Part shown: positions 1-12,229 of the stretch, piece by piece | Position numbering within the stretch: position 1 is the first letter of the stretch | Layout: each line of letters opens with the position of its first letter | Source: Anastrepha obliqua | Lineage: Eukaryota > Arthropoda > Insecta > Diptera > Tephritidae | DNA length: 64,000 nt | Direction of reading: 5' to 3' | Assembly: GCF_027943255.1 (NCBI RefSeq) | Contig: NC_072893.1 | Span: 118,357,784-118,421,783, forward strand | Made by a program: the position numbers and the translations under genes | Notes under the pieces: generated by a model | The model's database searches: none | Told to the model about the DNA's origin: nothing | Seen by the model: only the letters and a program-made list of their open reading frames with translations

Positions 1-970
1 GCGTGGAATTTTTGGCGAAATGGTCACGAAGAACGAGTGCAGTGTGAGACGGTGCATTATCGTGATGCAAAAACCAAGAGTTGTTGGCCCATAATTCTGG
101 TCTTTTTAGACGAATTGCTTCACGTAAACGACGCATAACGCTCAAATATATTCCTTATTAACAGTTTGGCCAGGTGGAAGGAATTCATAGTGCACCACAC
201 CAAGAAAATCGAAAAAAACTGTCATCATGACCTTTATTTTTGAACGACTTTGAGGTGCTCTTTTCGGTCTTGCTTCGCCTTTAGCACGATATTCGCTTGA
301 TTGGTCGGTTGTTTCAGGGTCGTAAGCATAAATCCAAGTCTCATCTCCCGTAATGATGCATTTGAGCTTGTCTTGATAGTCTGAAAGCATTGTTTCACAC
401 ACATCAACGCGACGACTTTTTCCAAGAAATTGAGAGTTTTCGGTACCAAACGAGATTTGACTTTTCGTAGGCCCAAATGGTCTTTCAAAATGGTTTTCAC
501 AGATCCTTCTGATATTCCGATCATATCAGTAAGGTCTTTAACAGTCAACCGACGGTTTTTGAGCACTAACTCCTTCACTTTATTGACGTGTTGGTCAATA
601 GTTGGCGTCGATGGTCGTCCGGAGCGCTCCAAGTCATCAACACGTTCTCGACCCTCTTTGAAGTCTTTGTACCACTTATAAACATTTTTCTGCGACATGG
701 TCGAATCACCAAATGCCTTCTGCATGCTAAACGTTTCCGCAGCCGAAATTTCATTCCGCAAACAAAATTTGATGGCACTTCTCTGCTCAATCAAATCAGA
801 CATTGTAAAAATCGAAAAATGGACTCTTAGTCGTTTGGTAAACACAAGCGTAAATACGAGTATATTACTGATAATGACATTCACATGAAAGTTGGCCCAG
901 AGCGAAATTTTAATCCCGGGAAGTTTGACAAATAAATTCACCTTACTTTTTGCCCACAGAGTTATATCAG
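1..970 (-). mobile_element. mariner-like element, 3' part off the left edge
   Basis: Reading the minus strand, an ATG at 803 opens a mariner transposase. It starts with a helix-turn-helix N-terminal half ending in an E-R-S-G-R-P-S-T linker. The catalytic half has T-G-D-E-T-W near 340 (first Asp) and H-H-D-N-A-P-S-H near position 65 (second Asp), both intact. The third Asp lies beyond position 1. At least two breaks are visible: one near 400-430, where the N- and C-terminal halves change frame, and one near 150, where a missing base gives a premature stop after V-N-K-E-Y. The sequence above the ATG (about 803-960) would be the 5' UTR and TIR. An autonomous mariner is about 1.3 kb, so roughly 300 bp are off the window. 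Family membership is clear; subfamily is not assigned. Confidence 0.85.
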
Positions 971-1033
971 ACCAATAATTATCAACTTAAAAAATGTATG
1001 GGGAATGTTTTATGCTATTACAAAAACAACAGC

Positions 1034-2230
1034 AACAAGACCTTCTTACAAGGATGATAGATTACTAGATTGGCCGAACATCTGCTATGGTGAGCAACAA
1101 AATTGTTGGAGCAACTTCGGCTGCCACGTCATCGAGTACTCAGTAGCTCATTTCACACGGCTTCAAACACTCGCCCAATCAGCCGTTGTTCAGACGGCGA
1201 CGCACAGTGCGGCCGATTCCCAAAAAGCTGGCCAAAAGTCGAAAAAAAAAGTTTCTAGATAGAGTTTTTTTGTCTTTAGGTTGGCTACAGTAATGCCTTG
1301 AGTAGTGAAAACCGTTCATAGCAACGTCCTGTACCCTAAGTATCCTCTCTTACTGTCGATGAATAGTGAAAGTTGTACACATTTGAAAGATTTTGTAATG
1401 GAGTAAATTGAACAAAACCAAATGGAATCATCTTCGGAAGGTTAGTAAAGTACGAGAAATCTTTAGTACATATCAATACCTCGACACAAAATTTATAGCT
1501 GCAGCAATACGTAGATACATTTTTTGCAATTTTTTTATAAAATTTGAGTTTTCAAACTGTATAGTAATACAACGCCGTCATATGCTGCTTTAAAACCTAT
1601 TAAAGGTTACTCAAAAAAGTAATGGTTACTGAATAAAACAAGATTCAGCTGCTACCACTTGCTACCTTGCGACCCCGAAAACATATAAATTTACATGCAT
1701 CTTGATTATGTTCTAGAATATACGCTATTTCACGTGAGGGGGTGGCCAATAGGGGTGGAAGGGGGTGGATTTTCAAAATTTTAAGATCAAATTCGTAATC
1801 AGCGACCCCGACAACCCCCGAGTAAGACATTTTGAATCAATTACTTAATTTTTTGAGTTTTGGCCAGCTTTTCGGGAATCGGCCGCATTGTGCAACGGAG
1901 CAAAATGAGCGCAGACTGCGTTGATATTTTTTGTATATCACCAACACAATCTCAGTTTTTTAGTAAACAAGCCGCTGTTACGACTTCGGCTATGTGCGCT
2001 TTGGAGAGGCTAATAAGGAGACACCGATCGTGGTCCCGCTACTTTGCTCTCAGCGAATTTTACAGAATCGTTGTGTGTGTGACTTCTCAGTCGTGCATTT
2101 TATTCATGTGTTGTTTGTTTCTATCATTCTTGGGTTATGCCAGCCAATCAGCTGATTCCTTCAAAATCGCTGACGGTTTGATCTTGGCCACGTCTCTAAA
2201 AATCTTTTCACCATGGGCTATTAAAAGAAA
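1034..2230 (+). repeat. dispersed repeat, copy A (interrupted)
   Basis: The two segments 1034-1204 and 1891-2230 align together to an uninterrupted copy at 5850-6185 and in part to a minus-strand copy at 17310-17590. Shared landmarks are the opening 'aaggatgatagat', a 'cactcgtccaatcagtcgttgtt'-like stretch, 'tatatcaccaacacaatc' and 'gccaatcag'. Copy A is split by a TIR-bounded insertion (1205-1890) and has about 150 extra bases around 2010-2140. No transposase or RT coding is seen. I cannot assign a class; it could be a non-autonomous DNA element or a solo LTR-like fragment. Confidence 0.55.
1205..1890. mobile_element. 686-bp TIR element inserted in dispersed repeat A
   Basis: The ends are 33-bp inverted repeats (1205-1237 and 1858-1890) that match at 31 of 33 positions and start CAGTGCGGCC / CAATGCGGCC. 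The interior carries no transposase-like coding. The CAGTG start would suit a hAT-type MITE, but I could not read an 8-bp target duplication in the flanks (left ...gcgacgca, right tgcaacgg...), so the superfamily is open. Confidence 0.55.
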
Positions 2231-2879
2231 TTACTATTAAATTTATTTGCATATATAGATCTTTTATTTCACATTTTGTTTATTCATTTTCTAGGTGTAC
2301 TATGTTTTAGACATAATTAACTTCTGTATTTCAAAGATTCATTGTTTATTTGATTTCGTGCGCTTTTTTGTTATTCATTCATTTTAATAATATTTTTACT
2401 TTGATTTTGCATTATTTAATATCTAATGTTTAAAGCTACAAGATTATGGAGTAGATTATGTGTAGAATAGCTGAGTGTGTTTTTATACTTAACTATATTT
2501 TATATATGTATATATATTTACAAAGCTTGTATCGTAACGAAATTGGAAAATATGAAAAATAATTAGTTTTACAATGCCATACATTTTTTAACTTTTAATT
2601 TTATTGTATATTTCTACCAAGAACTTAACTGCGGTTGAGAGCTCGTCTAGGTTTAGAAATATCAAGCGTTTCTACCACATAGAGTTAACGCAAATAGCTG
2701 ATTTTTGAAGTTTACAGCTGATAGATAGCCAACAGAGTTTTCTGTATTTTTATGTAAAGAGTTTCATGTTTTTATGGATATGAATTTGGGTATTTGGGTA
2801 TATGAGATGTTTAACTGTAGATAAGTGTAAACTGCAGTTAAGGCTCGGTAGAAATACACTATTATCAAAATAACTATAT
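2231..2879. other. AT-rich DNA, no gene seen
   Basis: AT-rich sequence downstream of the Vsx gene. No ORF, family motif or clear repeat was recognised. Confidence 0.4.
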
Positions 2880-4870
2880 TTTATTTAATTTTTTAATTAA
2901 TTGCCTTTCAATTTCTCTTTTATTTAACACTTTTTTAATTTTATTGTAGTTCGTTTTACTTTATAGAGTTTTTTCATTTAACTTTAATTTATTTTACTTT
3001 GTTTTACTTCTTTATGTTTTTTATTTATTTTTTACTTTATTGCCTTTCAGTTTTTCTTTTGTTTAATACATTTTTTTAGTTTATTTCGCTTTATTGAATT
3101 TAGTTTTTTTATTTAACTTTAATTTATGCTATTTTTTATTATTATTATTTTTTTTTAATTTTTTACCTTATTGCATTTCTTTTATTTAAGAAATTTTAAT
3201 TTAATTTAAATTTTGTATTTAACTTGAATTTATTTTATTTTTGCTTATTATATTTTATTTTATTTTTTTTACTATTGATTTAATTTTTTACTTTAATGCA
3301 TTTCCCTTTTTCTTTTACTTAATTTTTTTTTAATTTAATTCGCTTCATTTTATTTAACTGGTTATTAAACTTTACTTGGTTTATTTTATTTTATATTTAT
3401 TAATTTTTTACTTTATAGCAATCCACTTTTTCTTTTATTTAATAATATTTTTTTTATGTCGCTTTATTTGGTTTAATTTTTTTACTTAATTTAATTTTGT
3501 TTTATTTTTTTATTATATTTTTTTTTGTTTATTGTTTTGCTTAATTGCCTTTAACTTTTTCTTTTATTTAATATTTTTTTTTATTTCATTTATTTATTTT
3601 TTATTTAATTTTTTTATTTAACTTTAATTTATTTTATTTTTTGTTCGATCGATTTATTTAATTTTTTTAATTATTATTTCTTTAATGTTTTACTTTATTA
3701 CATTTCACTTTTTCTTTTATTTAATAACTTTTTTATTTTTATTTCGTCTTATTTAATTTAATTTTAATTTATTTTATTCTTTAAGTTTTTAATTAATTAT
3801 TTATTTAATTCAATTTTGTAACTTCAATTTATTTATTTTATATTTTTTACTATTTTTTTTAATTTTTTACTTTATTGCATTTCACTTTTTCTTTTTTTTT
3901 ATAATTTTTTTAATTTTATTTCGCTTTATTTAATTTAATTTTAATTTATTTTATTCTTTAAGTTTTTAATTAATTTTTATTTAATTCAATTTTGTAACTT
4001 CAATTTATTTATTTTATATTTTTTATTATTTTTTTTTAATTTTTTACTTTATTGCCTCTATTTTTTCTTTTATTTAATAAATTGTTTTTAATTTTCGATC
4101 GATTTATTTTATTTTTTAATTATAATTATTATTTTTTATTTAATTTAGTTATGGAACTTTAATTCATTTTATTCGATTTAATTTTTTTTTTAATTTTTTA
4201 CTTAATTGCATTTCACTTTTTCTTTTTTTTATAATATTTTTAATTTTATTTCGCTTTATTTAGTTTAATTTTAATTTATTTTATTCTTTAAGTTTTTAAT
4301 TAATTTTTATTTAATTCAATTTTGTAACTTCAATTTATTTATTTTATATTTTTTACTATTTTTTTTAATTTTTTACTTTATTGCCTCTATTTTTTCTTTT
4401 ATTTAATAAATTGTTTTTAATTTTCGATCGATTTATTTTATTTTTTAATTATAATTAATTTTTTTATTTAATTTAATTATGGAACTTTAATTCATTTTAT
4501 TCTATTTCATTTTTTTTTAATTTTTACTTTATTGCATTTTACTTTTTCTTTTTTTTATAATTTTTTTAATTTTATTTCGCTTTATTTAGTTTAATTTTAA
4601 TTTATTTTATTCTTTAAGTTTTTAATTAATTTTTGTTTAATTCAATTTTGTAACTTCAATTTATTTATTTTATATTTTTACTACAATATTTTTTTAATTT
4701 TTTACTTTATTGCCTCTAACTTTTTCTTTTATTTAATAAATTGTTTTTAATTTTCGATCGATTTATTTTATTTTTTAATTTGAATTAATTTTTGTTTATT
4801 TAATTTCGTTTGATTTAATTTAATTTATTATTTTTATTTTTTTTTGTATCATTTTATTTCCTTTCCCTTT
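2880..4870. repeat. T-rich low-complexity block with a ~329-bp tandem array
   Basis: Almost pure (T)nA runs of the TTTATTTTA type. From about 3740 to 4790 there is a higher-order tandem repeat: 'tcgctttatt' recurs at 3921, 4251 and 4577, and 'cgatcg' at 4096, 4425 and 4755, giving periods of 326-330 bp and about three units with only small changes between units. Confidence 0.75.
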
Positions 4871-5849
4871 ATTTTATATTCTCTTTTCTTCCAACAAATT
4901 AATAAACAAAGAACACTTTTGGACTTATAAGTTTTTCTTAAAATTTTTAATTGAAAATCAGATATTTTACAATTTTTCAAACACTGCGTAAGCAAAAATA
5001 ATTAAATAAAAATCTACTAAATTAAATCACAATGAACACTGCTTATGACTAAAAATCTATATAGTTTTTATACAGTTTTATTTTAGGTTACTTAAAATTA
5101 TCGTCCAAATCTAGTGCGTCCAAGAAGAAATCGTGAGCTTATGCGGTCTGAGTGAAACACATTTAAAAAAAAATTCTATGCGGTTTTGAAACAAAATGTA
5201 ATTTAGCAGCTTTGCTTTCAAATCAAATAATTTTGATTTTAAGTCCAATTTATGTTTCAAATGCTTTTTATCTCTGCTTGCTTGATAAGCTCTTGCAAAT
5301 ATTTACAGTTACAGCAATCGCTTAAGAGTACAGTTGTATATTCGTATTTTTGTATTGATCATGTCGTTGCAATTAGTGTCGATTTTTTCTATTAAATATA
5401 CTTAATTGTGAGATTTCTTTTATGTGAAAAAAGCTTCGTTGTGAGCGGTGTACAATTCTCTACACTTCCATGTGTTGCAAGAAAAAATAATAGTGAATTT
5501 TTTTTAAGAAAGTGTAATTAAATTTTGTATTTAAATTTTTAATTTCAAAACTTCTGTCTCGTAGAGCTCATAGATCTCATCTCAAAGAGATCTGCCTCAT
5601 TGGATATTTTTCTAAATGATATTTGCCCTCGTAATGTCCACTACTGTGAGTTTACACGTTCAACTTTTGCTTTTTAATTTGCTCACGCACACTTAAATTG
5701 AAGGCAATGACTACTCTGCAAGATGCCTATGCATGTTCAAGATGCCGTCGTCAAGGAAACAATTGAAACTTCGCTCTTCCCTCAAAGTGTTGCTTGTCAG
5801 AACTTTTGCAGTTTAACGAAAATATGCCTATTTTCCTGAAAGAAAAAGT
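4871..5849. other. AT-rich DNA, no gene seen
   Basis: Non-repetitive AT-rich sequence between the T-rich block and repeat copy B. No supported coding region or RNA gene. Confidence 0.35.
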
Positions 5850-6185
5850 TGTACTTATCAAGGATGATAGATCACCAGATTTGGCCTTCAGTCGTGGTGA
5901 AAAGCGTAATCGAGAGAGTAACTTCTGCTGCCTCGGGATTCAGCAGCAGAATTCTGCCCGCTCATTTCACATGCATTCACACACTCGTCCAATCAGTCGT
6001 TGTTTAGACGGTAATGGAGCAACAGGAGAGTTGACTGTGTTAATTTTTTCGTATATCACCAACACAATCACAGTTTTTTCGTGAACTAACCGCTGTTATG
6101 ACTCCGGTTACGTCAGCCAATCAGGTGAATCTTTCAAATTTGCTGAGAGCCGGTTAAAGGTCTGAATTTTTTTCACCATGGAACA
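5850..6185 (+). repeat. dispersed repeat, copy B (uninterrupted)
   Basis: Aligns over its length with copy A minus its insertions: 'aaggatgatagat', 'cacactcgtccaatcagtc', 'gtatatcaccaacacaatc', 'cagccaatcag', ending near 'ttttcaccatgg'. It gives the likely uninterrupted length, about 335 bp. An open frame runs through it but shares no recognisable domain and is not conserved in copy A. Confidence 0.55.
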
Positions 6186-6519
6186 GAGCCGTTATCTCAT
6201 CTATATATCGTTCATTTATTTCAATAGTGTCATAATCCAAAAAAAAACAAATTTTGGGTTGAGCGAAACAGTTTAAAAGTTCTCAATTTACTATGTCTCC
6301 CTAAGTAACAGAAAACACATTTTTATTTAAAGAGATACTCGTAATAGATATCGCTACGAATTTTTTACGTAGCATACATTTTTGGCTTAAGCCCCTATTG
6401 AAGTAAATGACCGATATGGGCTTTAATTTTTAAGTATTTGATCGCTATAAATTTCTTTAAATTGTTTTCTTTGTTTCTGAGCTCTTATTATTTGAAATTT
6501 TATATACAAATTTCCCTGA

Positions 6520-6740
6520 TATTTTTTACAATACTTTATTTAACAATTTTCACAAATTTTAAACTAAAATGCAGCAAATATTTAGTATCATTAAATATTT
6601 TCGCTAGTTGAAGTAACAGGATTTGAATCAAGAATTTTTCTAATATGGTGAAAATATTTTAATCAATTTTTTTACTAAATATTTGCTGCATTTTAGTTTA
6701 AAATTTGTGAAAATTGTTAAATAAAGTATTGTAAAAAATA
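6520..6740. repeat. perfect 68-bp inverted repeat, 85-bp loop
   Basis: Bases 6520-6587 and 6673-6740 are exact reverse complements over 68 bp with no mismatch, separated by 85 bp. They lie 460-680 bp downstream of the Vsx stop codon on the gene's own strand, so they may be in its 3' UTR or just beyond. Each arm contains AATAAA on one strand; on the Vsx strand this falls at about 6534-6539. RNA from either strand could fold into a 68-bp perfect stem. Confidence 0.85.
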
Positions 6741-7202
6741 ATAAAAATATAAAGCCGTAATAATAATCCGCACTTAGTCGACTTATTATCATCGGCCAAT
6801 TATTTGCATGGTGCGTATATAAAAAAAACCTTGGAAGTGCTTTTAAAGTCGGCTTTGTGTTTTTTGTTGTTGTATATTTATGGGATATAAAGTGAGTGTG
6901 ATTCCTTAATAAAGCCATTTCTATGTAGAACGGTTTTGCAGAATTCTTATTCTTCTGCTTCTTCAAACTCTAATCGAAGTTCTCAAAAAGTCATTGAAAA
7001 GCGAAAGTATTTCTTTCTTTTAATGGTCTTCAACATTTCATACATACATACATACATACATAAGTACATACGCAAGTATGCGTGCGTGTGCATCAGTGTG
7101 TTTCCCTCTAGCTTCTCTTCACTATCCCTATTCAACTACTAGTTAATTTCTTTACACCCCTCTCCTATTCCTCATTTACAACAACACGTCTATACACAAA
7201 TT
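6741..7202 (-). other. presumed start of Vsx 3' UTR
   Basis: Directly follows the Vsx stop codon on the minus strand. It includes a (CATA)n microsatellite near 7040-7065. No further coding exon is indicated because the last exon ends in an in-frame TGA. The true poly(A) site cannot be fixed from sequence alone. Confidence 0.4.
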
Positions 7203-8054
7203 TCATCTACTCTCCAACGCCATCGATGCACTATTCTCTTGCTTAATCCGTTTCGCCGCACTCTCAGCACTCAGCAACATTTTCATATCTTTATCGTCAT
7301 CTACATCGTCACAGATATCGATCTCTTCTCTATCACAATCATCATCGTCATCATCGCACATCGGCTCTTCATCAGCTTCGACTTCACATTCTCGCTCGCG
7401 CTGTTCATGCGCTTCCTGCCGTCTGCGTTGCATTTCCGCCTCCGCCGCGAGCAATTGTTGTTGATGTTGATGCGCTTGTTGACGACGTTGCGCCTCCGCA
7501 TGCTGTTCGGCTAATTGTTGCTGATGTAATTGTTGTAGATGTTGTACGTGTTGCAAATGTTGTTGCTGATTGTAGGGGTGATGTTGCATGACGTGCGCAT
7601 GTGCTTGTGCATGCGCCTGTTCTGCCAAACCACTCATAGCGCCATTGGCTAGATCAATGCCGCCACCGCCAACAACACTGCTCCCCACCACATCGTGATG
7701 CCGTTTGTGTTTGGAGGGGGCATCGAAGAGCAAACGCGATATGGAGAATGAAGAGATCGGTGAATTGTGTGTGCTGCCGGCCGAGTAGGAGGTGTTGGTG
7801 TCGTCCGAGGTGGGCGTTTCACGATCACTCTCATCCGATTTCAATATATCGGCGGCTTCGAGTGATTTCTTATGCATGCCCAGCAGCCATGGCGCTACCG
7901 ATTCGTCATCTTTGGCCGATTTGAGTATGGTTTCGGGTAGTGGCAGCGAGTGTCGTACCATGGCGCCGTAGAGGCCATATTCAGCCATTTTGGTGCTGTG
8001 GCCCCAACATTTTTCCGTTTTTCGCCATTTAGCGCGACGGTTCTGGAACCAAAC
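7203..8054 (-). CDS. Vsx1: Vsx-family homeobox gene, last coding exon (homeodomain helix 3 end, CVC domain, C-terminus)
   Basis: Transcription factor of the paired-like Chx10/Vsx/ceh-10 class, acting in the nucleus; the family works in visual-system and neural development. The exon opens phase 0 after a polypyrimidine tract and AG, with V47-W48-F49-Q50-N51-R-R-A-K-W, completing the homeodomain (Q50 paired-like). It is followed by the CVC domain (residues about 15-75 of this exon: [26 protein letters not shown]). Then come a Ser/Thr stretch, a His/Gln-rich coiled-coil-like segment (about 140-215), an acidic Asp run (about 230-260) and a C-terminal K-R-I-K-Q-E-N, ending in TGA at 7203-7205. The exon is 852 nt, 283 codons plus stop. 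Family is secure; Vsx1 rather than Vsx2 is a preference based on the G-L-A-E-D homeodomain variant and His/Ala richness. Confidence 0.93.
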   Translation of the reverse strand, partial: VWFQNRRAKWRKTEKCWGHSTKMAEYGLYGAMVRHSLPLPETILKSAKDDESVAPWLLGMHKKSLEAADILKSDESDRETPTSDDTNTSYSAGSTHNSPISSFSISRLLFDAPSKHKRHHDVVGSSVVGGGGIDLANGAMSGLAEQAHAQAHAHVMQHHPYNQQQHLQHVQHLQQLHQQQLAEQHAEAQRRQQAHQHQQQLLAAEAEMQRRRQEAHEQRERECEVEADEEPMCDDDDDDCDREEIDICDDVDDDKDMKMLLSAESAAKRIKQENSASMALESR

Positions 8055-10768
8055 CTGGAGGAATAGAAAAAAAACACTTTTAGTTGTAGTCATTCCAGTT
8101 CTCTAAACGTACACGTAGAATTTGTATTGAAACAATAATATTTTATGCAATTAATTGGAGATATAAGTTGAGGAGAAAAACGCCATTATTTTGAACGAAT
8201 TTGGAGGAGCCGAAGCATGAAATGAAAAATAAATCGTTCCATAAAAAAAATAAACTCCCAGGCCGATGTTATATGTTAGTATGTAGTAGTTATGTAGTTA
8301 TACTTCATAAAGTTATGTAGTTATACTTCATAAAGTTTACATCACAGAGAGAACTGACATGCCCACACAAACTTTAATGAATGTAAATCTTCAGATTTCC
8401 TTAGACTTCGAGACTTATATCGAAAAGAAGCCTTCGCAGCTCGGATCATAGCTCAATCTAGAGTCTTTTTGGCGACCTCAAACTATTTCTAAAAGGAAAT
8501 ACCTCTAATATGCACTTTAGAAAAATTCATAACAAGCTTTGATTCTAGAATACTACAATTTCATTTCTCCTTTAACTCGGTGTTAAATTTCCCCACCTTA
8601 TCACTAAACATTCAATAGCTACAGCGCGTGGTGCATACTTGAGAACTTCAAAGGTATTTTAAGCGTGCGCGTAAATTTAAGTTTGCAGTAAATAAAAGGC
8701 TTTTGTTGTAGATTTAATTAAAAGAAAAATAAAATCAATTCCTTTCACCTCACTTTTAACTCATTTCTTTCACTTTCAAGACTACCATTTTATTTTCCCC
8801 AACCTGTACTCCCAATACATATTTTACTAAAATGCAAGCAAAGCGAAAAAAATATGATTGGCAGTTCGTGTACGCAAAGGGAAATTATATTACCAACTTT
8901 TCTACCTAACTTGGTACTCAGCATTTGCTGCCGTAATTATGTAATTAGTAATGAGTACGACCGCCTGCAGCCACTCAGCCACTAACAAAATCCATTTCAA
9001 CGAAGCAGAAGTGAGCGCGTTGAAATTAATGCTTCTCAATGAGTACGTACGCGTAGACCTATGTATGTGTGTATGCGTGTACATCTATAGCAACTCGTAT
9101 TTTTTGGGGGTAAGTTTTGCGCACAAAATGGTGGCGCAGCAAAGGAAATTGAAATAAAATTATTTCCTTTATATATAACAAATCCCCCCACACACAAATA
9201 CCACATCCAATACACAAACTGTGAGTCGTCACTGAAACGGCACAACGCGCGTAGAACGCATGCACTGACAGCGGGTGGTTTGGCGGCTGCAATGTGTATG
9301 TATGGATGTATGCATGAGCTTTAACGATGCAAAGCAAGTTTGTGTGTGTGTATGTAGATGGTGTTGTTTGTTTGTTGGCGGAGAAAACGATCGGCATTGC
9401 AAATTTATGACAGTTTTCATGCATATACGAGTACCTTCTCCTATAGAGTACTCGTATACTCTATGTTATTTTCCATATCACTTGCGCGCATGTTGTTGTT
9501 AGTTTTACACAGTTGTGTGAACACTCCGCAGGGTAATAATTAGTTGCTCGTTAATCAACACAGCAAAGCATCGGTATAATAATAATGATGCTGCTGCCTC
9601 TAAGTTGGCGAGCAGCACTGTCTCACGCCAATAATGAGTTGCGTGTGCGGGGACGTGTGCGCGGGTATTAAAATCGCATATCAGACAATGCAAACAACAA
9701 ATGCAACAACTGCAAAACAAAGAAATAGAAGTGTTAACGGTCAGCCGAATTTTCGCGCATCTCCAACAAAACCACAACCAATTCGCACCAAAACAAACCA
9801 AAGAACAATTCCATTTGTAATTACCCCGCGCGTGCAAAGACTGCTCTACTCATCGTTGACTACTGCCGTCGTCGTGCATTGTGAATTCTTTTCGCAGCAA
9901 AAGAAATTGAAATTTGATATTCAATTAAAAGAACTGAACAAATGAATGAGTAAAATTTTTATAATACCGCATTCGCATTACAAATACAAATGCGAGAGTG
10001 TGTGTGTGTGCGTGCGTGGCGTATTCTGTTTGGGATTTTGTTGGATTTTCAGCCTGTGGTATGTGTTTTAATTAAATAAAATTTTATTTATTTGCCCAAC
10101 AGCGTAAAGATGATTTTTGCAAGTTTGTGTGTGTTTAAAAATGTAAAAATATTTGGTCATTTGAAAGGTGGAATGTGTAAATATTTATATATTAAATTTG
10201 TGTGTTTTTCTTGTTGATGTGTGCAGAAAAGGTTGCAAGGGTTTCACAGGGACTATCGCAAGTGTTGAGAAATGAATGAAAAATATGCACACACACACAC
10301 ACATATATATATGTATGCACATACATACATACAAAAGTGATTCGCGATGGCATACTTTTGATGCCTTCCTAGAAAGTGCGAGAAAATGAAATAAATATTT
10401 CATTAATAAATCAAAATTATGAGAATTTTACGGAAATTTGAGAATAAATCAAAACTATGAGAAATTGATGGGTATTTAAGTAGGTATGTTGTGTCTTATT
10501 TAAAGTTCTTCCAAAATATTTCTTTCCAATACATTGAGTAATATATTTAAAAAAAATTTAATTTTTTTCTTAGTGCTAGGCGGCCAAAGGGCGTCCTCCA
10601 CCCTCACCAGCAAGCATTAGTGCTGGGTTGGCGACTTTACACCTCTACACACAACATAAGAGATCATAAGTTGGCCGAATGTGGAGTGAAGGGTGTGAAA
10701 TGAAGCGGGTTTCCATGTTGTTTGTTTCATCACTGATCCAAATTTCATTTCTTCATTCATTCCTAATA
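8055..10768. other. transposon-poor part of the Vsx intron
   Basis: No ORF with family similarity. Contains a perfect 23-bp tandem duplication (8288-8333), (CA)n/(TG)n and (CATA)n microsatellites near 9180, 9340, 10000 and 10290-10330, and non-repetitive sequence between. Candidate regulatory DNA only by position. Confidence 0.35.
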
Positions 10769-11661
10769 TAGGGTGGGCCATGTAAAATTTGCTTTTTGAA
10801 TCGGCTATAAAAAAAAATTTATCAATATTTTTTCAAACTTTTTTATTTTTATTTTGAAGATTGAACATTGTCATTTATGAATAAAAAATAATATCGTTCA
10901 AATGACTGCCACGACTGGCTTTACAGCAGACCATTCGATCAACCCAATTTTTAAGCACATTTTCGATTGTTTGGGCTCCAATTTCATGAATGGCAACTTC
11001 GATTTCATGTTTTAAAGCATCAATCGTCTCTGGATCGTCGAAATGCTATGCGAATTTGTCCTTAACGGCTCCCCACAAAAAATAGTTCAACGGGCTTAAA
11101 TCACAGCTCCGAGGCGGCCAATTGATATCGGATTTCGGCTGATTATTCGGTTTTCAAAAACGGTAGCCAAACTTTCGAGTGTAACTTTGGCAGTGTGACA
11201 AGTTGCACCTTCCTGTTGAAACCAAATGTCGTCCATGTCATCCCCTTCAATTTTTGGAAACAACTCGTTGAGCATGTCACGGTAACGCTCGCCATTTACT
11301 GTAACCGCGGCTCCTCGCTCATTTTCGAAAAAAAAAAAATGCCGCCAGACCAAAAACCGCATCAAACAGTGACTCATTGTGGATGCATTTGCTTCTCTAC
11401 AGTAACGTGTGGATTTTCTGAGCTTCAAATCTGACAATTTTGCTTATTGACGTAGCCACCGATGTGAAAATCAGAAAAGAAGAGGAAGACTCACCACTTT
11501 GGAAATAGGTTTTCAATATTTCCCAATTTTGTTCAATCGTATAGCGTCCCATTTCGTAAATGTCAAACCTTTAAGTAAATTATGAACACATTTGACATGT
11601 CATTTGTGTTACCATTCTCAAAAAAATAGGTGGTTCAAAAAGCAAACGCTATATTTGCCAT
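10769..11661 (-). mobile_element. internally deleted DD41D mariner, copy A
   Basis: The minus strand encodes the start M-G-R-Y-T-I-E-Q-N-W, then jumps at the A-A-A-G-T-G-G-T-G-A-G-T-C junction straight to the catalytic part, so most of the DNA-binding domain is missing. The later part has N-E-R-G-A-A-V-T-V-N-G-E-R, W-F-Q-Q-E-G-A-T-C-H (second catalytic Asp changed to Glu) and the C-terminal V-K-N/W-V-D region with frameshifts. One end (10769) keeps the AGGGTGGGCC TIR next to a TA; the other end has lost it. A second copy at 24260 shares the same internal deletion. Confidence 0.85.
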
Positions 11662-12229
11662 TTTAGGCTTTGATTGACTACTAGAAATGCTCTGTATCGA
11701 CTATTCATGAGTGGGTTGTAATTAATGGATGTTTCATCCATGGTAACGAAACGACGTAAAACTCATGCGGCGTGCGATTCAACATCGCCAAGCTCTTCTT
11801 TGGAGTTGGGAAGTGATATGATAAGTCTGTAGCCTATTCAAGTTCCTGAACGCTCGCTCACTCAATATTGAATCGCTGATTTTATTGATAAATTTTGATA
11901 TGGTGACTTCAAGAAGGTATCCAGAGCGTTCAGCGTCCCATTATGTTGGTATAATCGTACCATCGAAAGTGAGCAATGCGTTGCTGCATGGTTCCAATCG
12001 GCGATGGAAAGTCCTCATAATATATTTCAAGGCGTTTTTTGGATTGCGGGATGCCTTTTTCCTCCCATAAGTTGGGTTTAATGATCAAGCAAAAACTTTT
12101 TTTTACATTTTTAGGACAAAAGCATCTTTTGCTTAAAATGAATGGGATGAAACGAGAGGGCGGGGAGAGGAGGTGGTAGGATGGTTAGGACGATAGGTTT
12201 AGACTGTGTGGATTATGAACCATGACTGC
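11662..12229 (-). pseudogene. possible transposase relic
   Basis: The minus strand around 11700-11770 reads F-V-T-M-D-E-T-S-I-N-Y-N, reminiscent of a mariner first-Asp motif, with further unconvincing segments to about 12080. There are several stops and no TIRs. It may be a degraded mariner, but similarity is short. The rest of the stretch holds nothing else I recognise. Confidence 0.2.

Noticed and set aside
7239..7834. Open frames on the plus strand and other minus frames over the last Vsx exon
   Set aside because: They are shadows of the low-complexity Vsx coding sequence and have no motif of their own.
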